A stretch of DNA of 64,000 nt from Candidatus Sulfopaludibacter sp. SbA3 (GTDB lineage: Bacteria > Acidobacteriota > Terriglobia > Bryobacterales > Bryobacteraceae). The stretch covers positions 62,001 to 126,000 of the forward strand of contig CAMDCN010000003.1 in NCBI GenBank assembly GCA_945890485.1. The letters are read 5' to 3'. The position numbers and the translations under genes were made by a program. Below, one piece after another: positions 8,471-15,649 of this stretch (position 1 is the stretch's first letter; the number at the start of each line of letters is the position of its first letter). The notes beneath the pieces were generated by a model, which searched no databases, was not told where the DNA came from, and was given only the letters and a program-made list of their open reading frames with translations.

Positions 8471-9846
8471 CCCGTCGCGCCGCCCTTGCCGCCGCCGCAC
8501 CGTTCCTGACTCTCCGCGCGCAGACTCGGGCCGATCGGCCCAATATTCTCTGGATCCTTGGCGACGACTTGGGGCCCGACCTCGGCTGCTACGGTCACCC
8601 CCTCGCCAAGACCCCGAATGTGGATCGCTTCGCCGCTGAAGGCACTCGCTTTACCCACTGCTTCACCACGGCTCCCGTCTGCTCCCCCGCCCGCTCGGCG
8701 TGGAATACCGGGGTCTACCAGACCACCACCGGCGCTCACAATCACCGCAGTCATCGCAAGGATGGCTATCGCCTCCCTGACGGCGTCAAACTGATCTCCC
8801 ACCGCATGCAGGAGGCCGGGTACTTCACGGCGAACGTCACGGAGATCGCGCCTGGTCTGCGGGCTTCCGGCAAGACGGATTTCAATTTCCAAACCGAAAA
8901 GCCCTTTCAGGGAACCCATTGGAATCAGCGCGCCAAGGGCCAACCGTTTTACGCCCAGATCAACTTTACCGCCCCGCACAAGGGCCCGATGTGGCCGCTG
9001 GCTCGCAAGCAGAAGGAACTTACCGACCCGGCCAAAGTGACCCTTCCGCCGTACTATCCCGACCATCCCGTCGTCCGCAACGAACTCGCCAACTACCTCG
9101 ATGCGGTTGGGTACTGGGACACCCAGGTCGGCGCCGTGCTCGATCAACTGAAGGCCGAGGGCCTGCTCGAAAACACCGCCATTTTCATCTTTGGCGACAA
9201 CGGCCGCTGCCTCATCCGCGGCAAACAGTGGCTCTACGATTCCGGTACCCACGTTCCGCTACTTGTTCGTTGGCCCGGCCACGTCAAAGCCGGCGCTGTC
9301 CGCAAGGATCCGGTGATCGCGCTCGACATCACCGCCACCAGCCTCGAAATCGCCGGCATCGCCAAGCCCGCGCTCTTCCACGGGCAAGGTCTCTTCAGCG
9401 GCGCTAAGCCCCGCAAGCAGATATTTACCGCCCGGGACCGCTGCGACATGACCGTCGAACGGATTCGTGCCGTTCGCGACAACCGGTTTAAGCTCATTCG
9501 CAATTTCATGCCGGAGCGGCCCTACACGCAATTCAACGAGTACATCACCGCCAACTATCCGACGCAGGCCGTCATCAAAGAGCTCGCCGCCACTGGCAAG
9601 CTGACGCCCGTGCAGGCGCAATGGCTCACTCCCCGCAAGCCGGAGGTGGAGCTGTACGACCACCAGGCCGACCCCCACGAGGTGAACAACCTTGCCGGCG
9701 ACAAGAAGTATCAATCAACGGTGAAGAAACTCTCCCGCGATCTGGACCGCTGGATTGTCGAAACGAACGACCAAGGCCGTACCCCCGAATCGCGCGAAGC
9801 GTTCGAACGGGAAGAGCCGCGCTGGAACGTCAGTCCAAAAGGTTAA
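8461..9846 (+). CDS. type I sulfatase, Tat-exported
   Basis: A 461-residue arylsulfatase-family hydrolase. MSITRRAALAAAAPF is a short Tat-like signal ('TRRAALA'). Metal ligands D35 and D36 lie in 'WILGDDLG'. The formylglycine motif is 'VCSPARSA', with Cys74 in a perfect CxPxR context, so Cys74 must be oxidised by a formylglycine-generating enzyme; a convincing one is encoded at 18207-19190. 'FGDNGRC' gives the later Asp/Asn metal ligands, and the C-terminal 'VELYDHQADPHEVNNLAGD' is the usual heparan/choline-sulfatase-like tail. It probably removes sulfate esters from polysaccharide or glycan in the periplasm; the substrate is unknown. It overlaps the enolase-like gene by 10 bases and its 3' end overlaps the convergent SET gene by 17 bases. 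Confidence 0.9.
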   Translation: MSITRRAALAAAAPFLTLRAQTRADRPNILWILGDDLGPDLGCYGHPLAKTPNVDRFAAEGTRFTHCFTTAPVCSPARSAWNTGVYQTTTGAHNHRSHRKDGYRLPDGVKLISHRMQEAGYFTANVTEIAPGLRASGKTDFNFQTEKPFQGTHWNQRAKGQPFYAQINFTAPHKGPMWPLARKQKELTDPAKVTLPPYYPDHPVVRNELANYLDAVGYWDTQVGAVLDQLKAEGLLENTAIFIFGDNGRCLIRGKQWLYDSGTHVPLLVRWPGHVKAGAVRKDPVIALDITATSLEIAGIAKPALFHGQGLFSGAKPRKQIFTARDRCDMTVERIRAVRDNRFKLIRNFMPERPYTQFNEYITANYPTQAVIKELAATGKLTPVQAQWLTPRKPEVELYDHQADPHEVNNLAGDKKYQSTVKKLSRDLDRWIVETNDQGRTPESREAFEREEPRWNVSPKG

Positions 9847-10297
9847 TCGTGCCCCGGCAGGTGGGCGCGCCACAGCCGCACTCCACCCGCTGCACGTCTT
9901 TGCCAAAGTGGTAATCGATGGTGAGCTCTTCGCCCGGCTGAATGTCCCGCAGGCTCATGTAGAGGATGTGTTCCTTCACGATGCGGGCCTCGATGTTCGG
10001 CTCGCAGCAATGATTCACATACTCGGCGCCGCTGCCGCCGGTCGATCCATCGATGCACCAGTAGCTGTTCAGCGTGAACATGTAGTTGAACTCGCGCTCA
10101 AACACGCGGCGCTTGGTCTCCCGGCGGTTGCAGCGCTCGCCGGTATATTCCATGATCTTCCGGCGCTTCGGGATGAACTCCTCGGCGAAGACGCCCCATC
10201 GGTGAATCGCCGAAGGGCGCACGGAGAGCCGAAAGCAGGCGTGCTTTTCGTCAATTTGCGGCGCTTCCGCCGCCGCCTGCTTTTTACCGCGCGCCAT
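9830..10297 (-). CDS. SET-domain protein methyltransferase with post-SET zinc motif
   Basis: A compact 155-residue SET protein. 'IHRWGVFAEEFIPKRRKIME' opens the SET domain, and 'EYVNHCCEPN' is the NHxCxPN cofactor and pseudoknot motif. 'GEELTIDYHF' carries the catalytic Tyr, and 'CGCGAPTCRGTINLLD' is a post-SET Cys cluster. SET proteins transfer methyl groups from S-adenosylmethionine to lysine side chains; bacterial members are a minority and the target here is unknown. The start codon overlaps the stop of a 40-residue membrane peptide gene (TAATG), so it is translated by coupling. Its end overlaps the convergent sulfatase. A short basic, Ala-rich leader precedes the domain. Confidence 0.88.
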   Translation of the reverse strand: MARGKKQAAAEAPQIDEKHACFRLSVRPSAIHRWGVFAEEFIPKRRKIMEYTGERCNRRETKRRVFEREFNYMFTLNSYWCIDGSTGGSGAEYVNHCCEPNIEARIVKEHILYMSLRDIQPGEELTIDYHFGKDVQRVECGCGAPTCRGTINLLD

Positions 10298-10419
10298 TAG
10301 AAGTCGTTCTCTTCCGCCTTGGCTTTACTGCCTTTGGCCTTGCGCCGCATGATGATGATCACAATGCACGCCACCGCCAATATACCGGCGACTAGTTGTA
10401 CTAACTGTTCTGGATCCAT
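10297..10419 (-). CDS. small single-pass membrane peptide, 40 residues
   Basis: An ORF starting ATG at 10419 encodes 40 residues: a short acidic leader (MDPEQLVQ), one hydrophobic helix at about residues 8-24 (LVAGILAVACIVIIIM), then a basic tail (RRKAKGSKAKAEEN). GGAGGA lies about 12 bases before the ATG. Its TAA overlaps the ATG of the SET gene, which argues that it is a real translated ORF and the lead gene of a two-gene unit. It resembles other tiny anchor peptides of no assigned family. No function is known; a role in tethering or coupling is only a guess. Confidence 0.6.
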   Translation of the reverse strand: MDPEQLVQLVAGILAVACIVIIIMRRKAKGSKAKAEENDF

Positions 10420-10466
10420 AGGCCGAAACGGTCCTCCGTTGAGTTGAGAAAACTGATTATACGCAA

Positions 10467-10508
10467 AACGCCCGCGGGTTTGGGACCATTCTCAAACCCG
10501 CGGGCGTT
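10467..10508 (-). terminator. strong intrinsic terminator after malate dehydrogenase
   Basis: A perfect 16-base inverted repeat (arms 10467-10482 and 10493-10508, loop of 10 bases). It is very GC-rich in the stem and, on the minus strand, ends in TTTT. It sits 18 bases beyond the mdh stop and before the small membrane peptide gene, so it separates the two minus-strand units. Confidence 0.85.
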
Positions 10509-10525
10509 AAAAAAGTTCCAGCTTC

Positions 10526-11461
10526 CTAGCCGACTTTCTGTTGCAGAACTTCCACGAGTTCATGGACCGCCGCGGCGCTCTTCTGGATCTGCGCCTTTTC
10601 GTCGTCGGTCAACTGCACTTCGTAGATTTTCTCAATGCCGTTCGAGCCCAGTTTCACGGGTACCCCGAAGAACACACCGTTCACGTTGTACTCGCCTTCG
10701 AGCAGCGCGGCGCAAGGCAGAACCTTCTTCTGATCTTTCAGAATGCTCTCCACCATCTCCACCGTCGCGGCCGAAGGAGCGTAGTACGCCGAACCGGTCT
10801 TCAGATACTTCACGATCTCAGCCCCGCCGTTCTGCGTCCGTTCCACGATTTTGGCGATCGTTTCCGCGTCCAGAATCTCGTTCAACGGCACCCCGCTGAC
10901 GTTGGTCAAGCGCGTGATCGGCACCATCGTGTCGCCGTGGCCGCCCAGCACCAGGGCATTGATGTTCGTCACCGAAACACCCATCGCCTCGCCCAGGAAG
11001 GTGCGGAAGCGGGCCGTGTCCAGTACGCCAGCCATGCCGATGATCTTGTTCTTCGGTAGACCGGTCACCTTCCACGCCGCCCAGCACATCGCATCCAACG
11101 GATTGGTGACCAGGATCAGGATCGCGTTCGGCGAATACTTCATCGCGTTTTCCGCGGCCGTCTTCACGATCTCGTAGTTGGCGAGAAGTAAGTCGTCGCG
11201 GCTCATGCCCGGCTTGCGGGGAAATCCAGCGGTAATGACGACGATGTCCGATCCGGCTGTGGCCTCGTAATCGTTGGAGCCCGTGATCCGGACGTCATAC
11301 CCCTGCACGGGGCCGGACTGCTGGATGTCGAGTCCTTTTCCCTGCGGGACTCCTTCCATGATGTCGACGAGAACGACATCGGCTAACTCTTTGTCTGCAA
11401 TTCGCAGAGCACAGTTGGCGCCGACGTTGCCGGCACCGACGACGGTGACTTTTTTGCGCAT
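10526..11461 (-). CDS. mdh: malate dehydrogenase, lactate-dehydrogenase-like type
   Basis: A 311-residue NAD-dependent malate dehydrogenase of the LDH-like tetrameric class, interconverting malate and oxaloacetate in the TCA cycle in the cytoplasm. Visible motifs are the Rossmann start '[15 protein letters not shown]', 'VLVDIMEG' with the Asp that selects NAD, and '[16 protein letters not shown]' with the substrate Arg residues of the mobile loop. Further motifs are 'LVTNPLDAM' and the catalytic His in '[10 protein letters not shown]'. Arg at the discriminating loop position supports malate over lactate. Length is standard for the class. It is monocistronic, followed by a strong terminator, and divergent from the MerR regulator across 190 bases. 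Confidence 0.95.
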   Translation of the reverse strand: MRKKVTVVGAGNVGANCALRIADKELADVVLVDIMEGVPQGKGLDIQQSGPVQGYDVRITGSNDYEATAGSDIVVITAGFPRKPGMSRDDLLLANYEIVKTAAENAMKYSPNAILILVTNPLDAMCWAAWKVTGLPKNKIIGMAGVLDTARFRTFLGEAMGVSVTNINALVLGGHGDTMVPITRLTNVSGVPLNEILDAETIAKIVERTQNGGAEIVKYLKTGSAYYAPSAATVEMVESILKDQKKVLPCAALLEGEYNVNGVFFGVPVKLGSNGIEKIYEVQLTDDEKAQIQKSAAAVHELVEVLQQKVG

Positions 11462-11584
11462 AGCTTTCGAGTATACTCCCGACGGCCGGGAGGCCGCAGA
11501 GCAGCAACCGAGCGACTATAGGATGGACCGGAAGTTAATGGAAACACTACATTTTGTGGGTCGAAGATAGTTTGCTGCAAACCG

Positions 11585-11612
11585 TTGACAGACACCGCCG
11601 TTCCCGTACAAT
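11585..11612 (+). promoter_or_regulatory. sigma70-type promoter for the MerR-family gene
   Basis: TTGACA at 11585-11590 is a perfect -35 hexamer. After a 16-base spacer comes TACAAT (11607-11612), five of six matches to the -10 consensus. It lies 41 bases before the regulator ATG at 11653. The spacer is short, unlike the 19-20 bases of promoters activated by MerR proteins. Confidence 0.6.
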
Positions 11613-11652
11613 TGAGAAGTCCCGCAGGCAATGTAAACGGAATCCACCACTT

Positions 11653-12165
11653 ATGTTCAAAACAAAAAAAGTGAAATCTGAAGTGCAGCCGGCCGAACGC
11701 TCGTTCACCTCCAGTGAGATCGCGGAGATGACCGGGGTCAGTTTGCGGCAGCTTCAGTGGTGGGATGAACAGAAAGTCGTGTCGCCGCGCCACGAGGGCC
11801 ACAAGCGGATCTACCTGGCTGAAGAGGCCGTCGAGATCGCCGTCATTGCGGAACTGCGGCGCAAAGGATTCTCCCTGCAGAAGATCCGTCAAGTGCTGCG
11901 CTTCCTGCAAAAGGAAATGGGCAAGCGCCTCGGCGAAATTTTCGGCGCCGAAAGCGACTGGCATCTCGTTACCGACGGAAAGAGCATCTTCCTCGAAGAC
12001 AACAGCGAACGGATTATCGACATCTTTAAGAACTCCGAGCAGCCTATGTTTCTGGTTTGTGTGACCGATCAGGCGCGGCGTCTCGGCGTCACTGTCCCCG
12101 GCGCGGCCCGAAAACCAGTTCGCACTGAAATTTCCGCTAACGTACGCAAGGCTCGCGCCGTCTAG
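11653..12165 (+). CDS. MerR-family transcriptional regulator
   Basis: A 170-residue regulator. Residues about 17-85 form the winged helix-turn-helix of MerR proteins ('FTSSEIAEMTGVSLRQLQWW', then 'VSPRHEGHKRIYLAEEAVEI'), followed by a helical linker ('KGFSLQKIRQVLRFLQ'). There is no metal-binding Cys pattern; the C-terminal part is a small alpha/beta region of unknown ligand. ATG 11653 is used because it lies at the start of the conserved region and downstream of the promoter at 11585; the frame is open further upstream to 11554, but that stretch includes the promoter. It is divergent from mdh and upstream of the S41 protease gene. The target genes are unknown. Confidence 0.85.
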   Translation: MFKTKKVKSEVQPAERSFTSSEIAEMTGVSLRQLQWWDEQKVVSPRHEGHKRIYLAEEAVEIAVIAELRRKGFSLQKIRQVLRFLQKEMGKRLGEIFGAESDWHLVTDGKSIFLEDNSERIIDIFKNSEQPMFLVCVTDQARRLGVTVPGAARKPVRTEISANVRKARAV

Positions 12166-12232
12166 AAGGGTAGCGGGTCCGCACTCCGCTCACCTGATAT
12201 ACTCTTCGATAGATCTCCGGAGGTCCCGCGGT

Positions 12233-13825
12233 ATGGCGTTTAGCCGATCATCAGTCCTTATTCCCTCAACCGTACTCGTGTGTTCACTGGTTGGCGGCAT
12301 CCTCGGCCCCGGTGTTACCGGTGTTTCGGCCGCAGGGGCGGAAGACGAAGTCCAGCAGAGCATCAAGACCTTTGCCAAGGTCTATGCCCTCGTCGAAGAG
12401 AACTTCGCCGACAAGGTCACCTCCGACAAAGCAATCTACAAGGGCGCGATCGGCGGCATGCTCCGCACCCTCGATCCGCACTCCAGCTTCTTCGATCCGA
12501 AAGATTTTCAATCGCTGCGCGAAGATCAGCGCGGTCACTACTATGGCGTCGGTATGACCGTCAGCGAGCGCAACCGCCGCACGGTCGTCATTGCCCCGTT
12601 CCCTGGCTCGCCCGCCTACAAGGCCGGCATTCGTCCGGGCGACACGATTCTCGAAGTCAACGACAAGCGTACCGACAACCTCACGACCACCGAAGTCGCC
12701 GACATCTTGAAAGGACCGCGCGGCACCCAGGTGCAGGTGAAGGTCACCCGCGAGGGCGTCGACAATCCGATCGTCTTCAACATCATCCGCGATGAAATCC
12801 CGCGCAAGAGCGTCCAGGACGCTTTCTTCATTAAGCCGGGCATCCTCTACATCGATATCGAGTCCTTCAACGAGAACACGAGCCGCGAAGTGGAAGAGAA
12901 CTTCCGCCGTGTCGGTGAGCAAAACGTGAAGGGTCTCATTCTCGACCTCCGCGAAAATCCGGGCGGTTTGCTGAACGAAGGCGTCTCCGTGGCGGGCCGC
13001 TTCCTGGCTCCCGGGCAGACCGTGGTTTCGCATCGTGGCCGCGCCTTCGCCGAGCGTCCTTATGTCGCCCGCAACGGCAGCACCAAACGCGATTACCCCA
13101 TCGTCGTTCTCGTCAACCGCTACTCCGCCTCGGCGGCTGAGATCGTCGCCGGCGCCCTGCAGGATCACGACCGCGGTTGGATTCTGGGCGACAACACCTT
13201 CGGCAAGGGCCTTGTGCAGACGGTCTACCCGATGGGTGATAACACCGGCCTCGCACTCACGACGCAGAAGTATTACACGCCCAGCAATCGCCTGATCCAG
13301 CGCGACTACCAGCACACCTCGTTCCTGGATTACTACTACCGCAAAGATACGGCGACGGCGAACATGAACGACGTCAAGATGACCGACAGCGGCCGTACGG
13401 TTTACGGCGGCGGCGGCATCAAGCCGGACGAACAGTTCACTCCCGGCAAGTACAACAAGTTCCAGACCGAGCTGCTCCGCAAGTTCGTGTTCTTCAGCTA
13501 CACGGCCAAGTATTTCGGTACGCGGGAAGCCAAGCTGCCGCAGGGTTGGTCTCCGGACGACTCGTTGCTGAGCGAGTTCCGCCAGTTCGTCACCAAGGCG
13601 GGCGCGACCTTCACTGAGGCCGAATGGAACGAGAACAAGGAATGGTCGAAGCAGTCCCTGCAGCGCGAGATGTACCTGACGGCGTTCGGCGCCGAAGAGG
13701 CTCGCAAGCTCGGAGTGGAAACCGACCCGATGGTCTTGAAGGGAGTCGATGCCTTGCCGAAGGCCAAGTCCCTGCTTGAAAACGCTAAGAAATTGATTGT
13801 CCAGCGGACCGCTCCGCAGGAATAG
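12233..13825 (+). CDS. C-terminal processing protease, S41 family (CtpA/Prc-like)
   Basis: A 530-residue exported serine protease. An N-terminal signal or anchor (residues about 8-32) is followed by a helical region and a PDZ domain at about 105-185 ('YYGVGMTVSERN', 'AGIRPGDTILEVNDK'). The S41 catalytic core follows, with the nucleophile S300 in 'NRYSASAAEIVAGAL' and general base K325 in 'NTFGKGLVQT'. The 25-residue spacing is that of Prc/CtpA. Such proteases degrade or trim proteins at their C-termini in the periplasm. ATG 12233 has GGAGGT nine bases upstream. The GMP synthase starts 13 bases after the stop, so the two probably share a transcript. Confidence 0.93.
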   Translation: MAFSRSSVLIPSTVLVCSLVGGILGPGVTGVSAAGAEDEVQQSIKTFAKVYALVEENFADKVTSDKAIYKGAIGGMLRTLDPHSSFFDPKDFQSLREDQRGHYYGVGMTVSERNRRTVVIAPFPGSPAYKAGIRPGDTILEVNDKRTDNLTTTEVADILKGPRGTQVQVKVTREGVDNPIVFNIIRDEIPRKSVQDAFFIKPGILYIDIESFNENTSREVEENFRRVGEQNVKGLILDLRENPGGLLNEGVSVAGRFLAPGQTVVSHRGRAFAERPYVARNGSTKRDYPIVVLVNRYSASAAEIVAGALQDHDRGWILGDNTFGKGLVQTVYPMGDNTGLALTTQKYYTPSNRLIQRDYQHTSFLDYYYRKDTATANMNDVKMTDSGRTVYGGGGIKPDEQFTPGKYNKFQTELLRKFVFFSYTAKYFGTREAKLPQGWSPDDSLLSEFRQFVTKAGATFTEAEWNENKEWSKQSLQREMYLTAFGAEEARKLGVETDPMVLKGVDALPKAKSLLENAKKLIVQRTAPQE

Positions 13826-13838
13826 TCCCCCTGACTTT

Positions 13839-15599
13839 GTGAACGATCCCGCACTTGAACCGCAGATTTACATTCTAGATACCGGTGGGCAGTACACCCA
13901 TCTGATTGCTCGAAAGGTGCGGGAACTGGGCGTTTACGCCGAAGTCGTCGCCAGCGAAACCGAGACCTCCCGATTTGAGAAGGCCAAAGGCCTGATCATC
14001 TCGGGAGGGCCCTCCAGCGTTTACGAGAACGGAAGCCCTACGATTGATGGCGCCCTGCTCGGCGCTGGCGTTCCGGTTCTGGGTATCTGCTATGGCCAGC
14101 AGTTGATGGCCTATCGTCTGGATGGCCAGGTGACCAAAGGCATCAAAGGCGAATACGGCCTCGCTCACTTGGACATCGCGGGCACCAGTCCGCTCTTCCG
14201 CGGCGTCGCGAATCACCAGCAAGTCTGGATGAGCCACCGCGACACCGTTACGGCTCCGCCCACCGGCTATGCCGTGCTGGCATCCACCGACACCTGCGCC
14301 GTTGCCGCCATCGGCAACGAAGCCACTCGGCAGTATGGCGTCCAGTTCCATCCCGAAGTGGTCCACACGACCGAGGGACTAAAGATCCTCCGCAATTTCG
14401 TCTTCACCATCTGTGGCTGCACGGAAGATTGGCAACCCGCCAGCCGAATCCCTGTCGTCGAGCAGCAGATACGCGACGTGGCTGGCGACCGCAACATCTT
14501 TTTCTTCGTCAGCGGTGGAGTTGATTCCACCGTTGCCTATACGCTTTGCCTCCGCGCTCTGGGCGAGGCCCGCGTCCACGGCGCCTATGTCGATACCGGC
14601 CTGATGCGGGAAGGCGAAACCGAGTTTGTCCGAAGCATTTTCGATTCGCTGGGGTCACGCCACTTCCGCATCGAACTGGCGCAGGAGGAGTTCCTCGGCG
14701 CTCTCGATGGCGTCACCGAACCCGAGCGCAAGCGCAAGATCATCGGGGAGAAGTTCGTCGAGATCCAGGAAACCGTTCTCGAAAGCGGCCCCTACTTGGA
14801 TGGCCATTGGATTCTCGGTCAGGGAACCATCTACCCGGACACGATTGAAAGCGGCGGTACGGCCAAGGCCGATCTCATCAAGACGCACCACAATCGGGTT
14901 GCCGGCATTCAGAAGCTGATCGACGCGAACCGCATCGTCGAGCCGCTGGCCTCGTTCTATAAGGACGAAGTCCGCGAGATTGGCCGCGAACTCGGGCTGC
15001 CGGCGGCGTTTCTGGATCGCCACCCTTTCCCCGGCCCCGGCCTCGGGATCCGTTGCCTGGGCGCCGACCGCGACGAACCCATTGAAACCATTGACGGCGG
15101 GTGGATCGCCCCGGTGCACTCCGTTGGCGTCCAAGGGGACTCGCGCAGCTACCGTCCCGTTCTCATCGTCGACCATCTCGATCACGCCCATGCCACGGAA
15201 GCCATCAATGCGAACCAACGGGTGAACCGCGTTATCGGCATCGTCGGCCGGAACCTGCCGATGGACCGTTTGAGCGTCATTGCCAGCGGGATCAGCCCGG
15301 ACCGTATGGACCGCCTGCGCCATGCGGATGCGGTTGTTCGCCGCCTGTCGTTGGAGGCCGATTTTGAGTCGCAGGTTTGGCAGTTTCCGGTCGTCCTGAT
15401 CCCGGTGGGCGGCGATGGCCTGCCCGATTCTGTAGTCCTTCGCCCGATCCATTCCGTTGACGGCATGACCGCGCAGAGCGTGGTGATGCCAGCGGCTTTG
15501 CTGCACCGGATGCGCGACGCGCTGCTCGCTATCCCTGGCGTGGCGGCTGTTTTCTACGATTTAACGCACAAACCACCCGGCACGATCGAGTGGGAGTGA
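13839..15599 (+). CDS. guaA: GMP synthase (glutamine-hydrolysing), eukaryote-like architecture
   Basis: A 586-residue enzyme that aminates XMP to GMP in purine synthesis. The N-terminal class I glutamine amidotransferase has C84 ('GICYGQQ') and 'FHPEVV'. The ATP-pyrophosphatase domain has the P-loop 'SGGVDSTVAYT'. It is about 60 residues longer than typical bacterial GuaA. After 'RHPFPGPGLGIRCLG' comes an inserted segment with 'VGVQGDSRSY' and 'QRVNRVIGIVG', and the end is 'YDLTHKPPGTIEWE'. From memory, that arrangement is the one in human-type GMP synthetase rather than E. coli GuaA. GTG 13839 is chosen because it lies just after the protease stop and yields the usual N-terminus; the frame extends to 13797 but inside the protease gene. 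Confidence 0.92.
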   Translation: MNDPALEPQIYILDTGGQYTHLIARKVRELGVYAEVVASETETSRFEKAKGLIISGGPSSVYENGSPTIDGALLGAGVPVLGICYGQQLMAYRLDGQVTKGIKGEYGLAHLDIAGTSPLFRGVANHQQVWMSHRDTVTAPPTGYAVLASTDTCAVAAIGNEATRQYGVQFHPEVVHTTEGLKILRNFVFTICGCTEDWQPASRIPVVEQQIRDVAGDRNIFFFVSGGVDSTVAYTLCLRALGEARVHGAYVDTGLMREGETEFVRSIFDSLGSRHFRIELAQEEFLGALDGVTEPERKRKIIGEKFVEIQETVLESGPYLDGHWILGQGTIYPDTIESGGTAKADLIKTHHNRVAGIQKLIDANRIVEPLASFYKDEVREIGRELGLPAAFLDRHPFPGPGLGIRCLGADRDEPIETIDGGWIAPVHSVGVQGDSRSYRPVLIVDHLDHAHATEAINANQRVNRVIGIVGRNLPMDRLSVIASGISPDRMDRLRHADAVVRRLSLEADFESQVWQFPVVLIPVGGDGLPDSVVLRPIHSVDGMTAQSVVMPAALLHRMRDALLAIPGVAAVFYDLTHKPPGTIEWE

Positions 15600-15600
15600 G

Positions 15601-15621
15601 TCTCGCGATATAATCGCGAGA
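15601..15621. promoter_or_regulatory. perfect palindrome enclosing a TATAAT, possible operator or promoter
   Basis: A 9-base perfect inverted repeat (TCTCGCGAT / ATCGCGAGA) with a 3-base centre lies 2 bases after the guaA stop and 29 bases before the PpiD-like ATG. The centre reads TATAAT at 15609-15614, a perfect -10 hexamer, but no good -35 is seen 17 bases upstream and no T-tract follows. It may be a weak terminator, an operator or both. Confidence 0.4.
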
Positions 15622-15649
15622 GTATCTTTAGTCAGGAGTTCCCTTTTCC

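Noticed and set aside
8122-9252. 376-residue antisense frame over the enolase-like and sulfatase genes
   Set aside because: Both plus-strand genes show catalytic motifs; the antisense product matches nothing recognisable.
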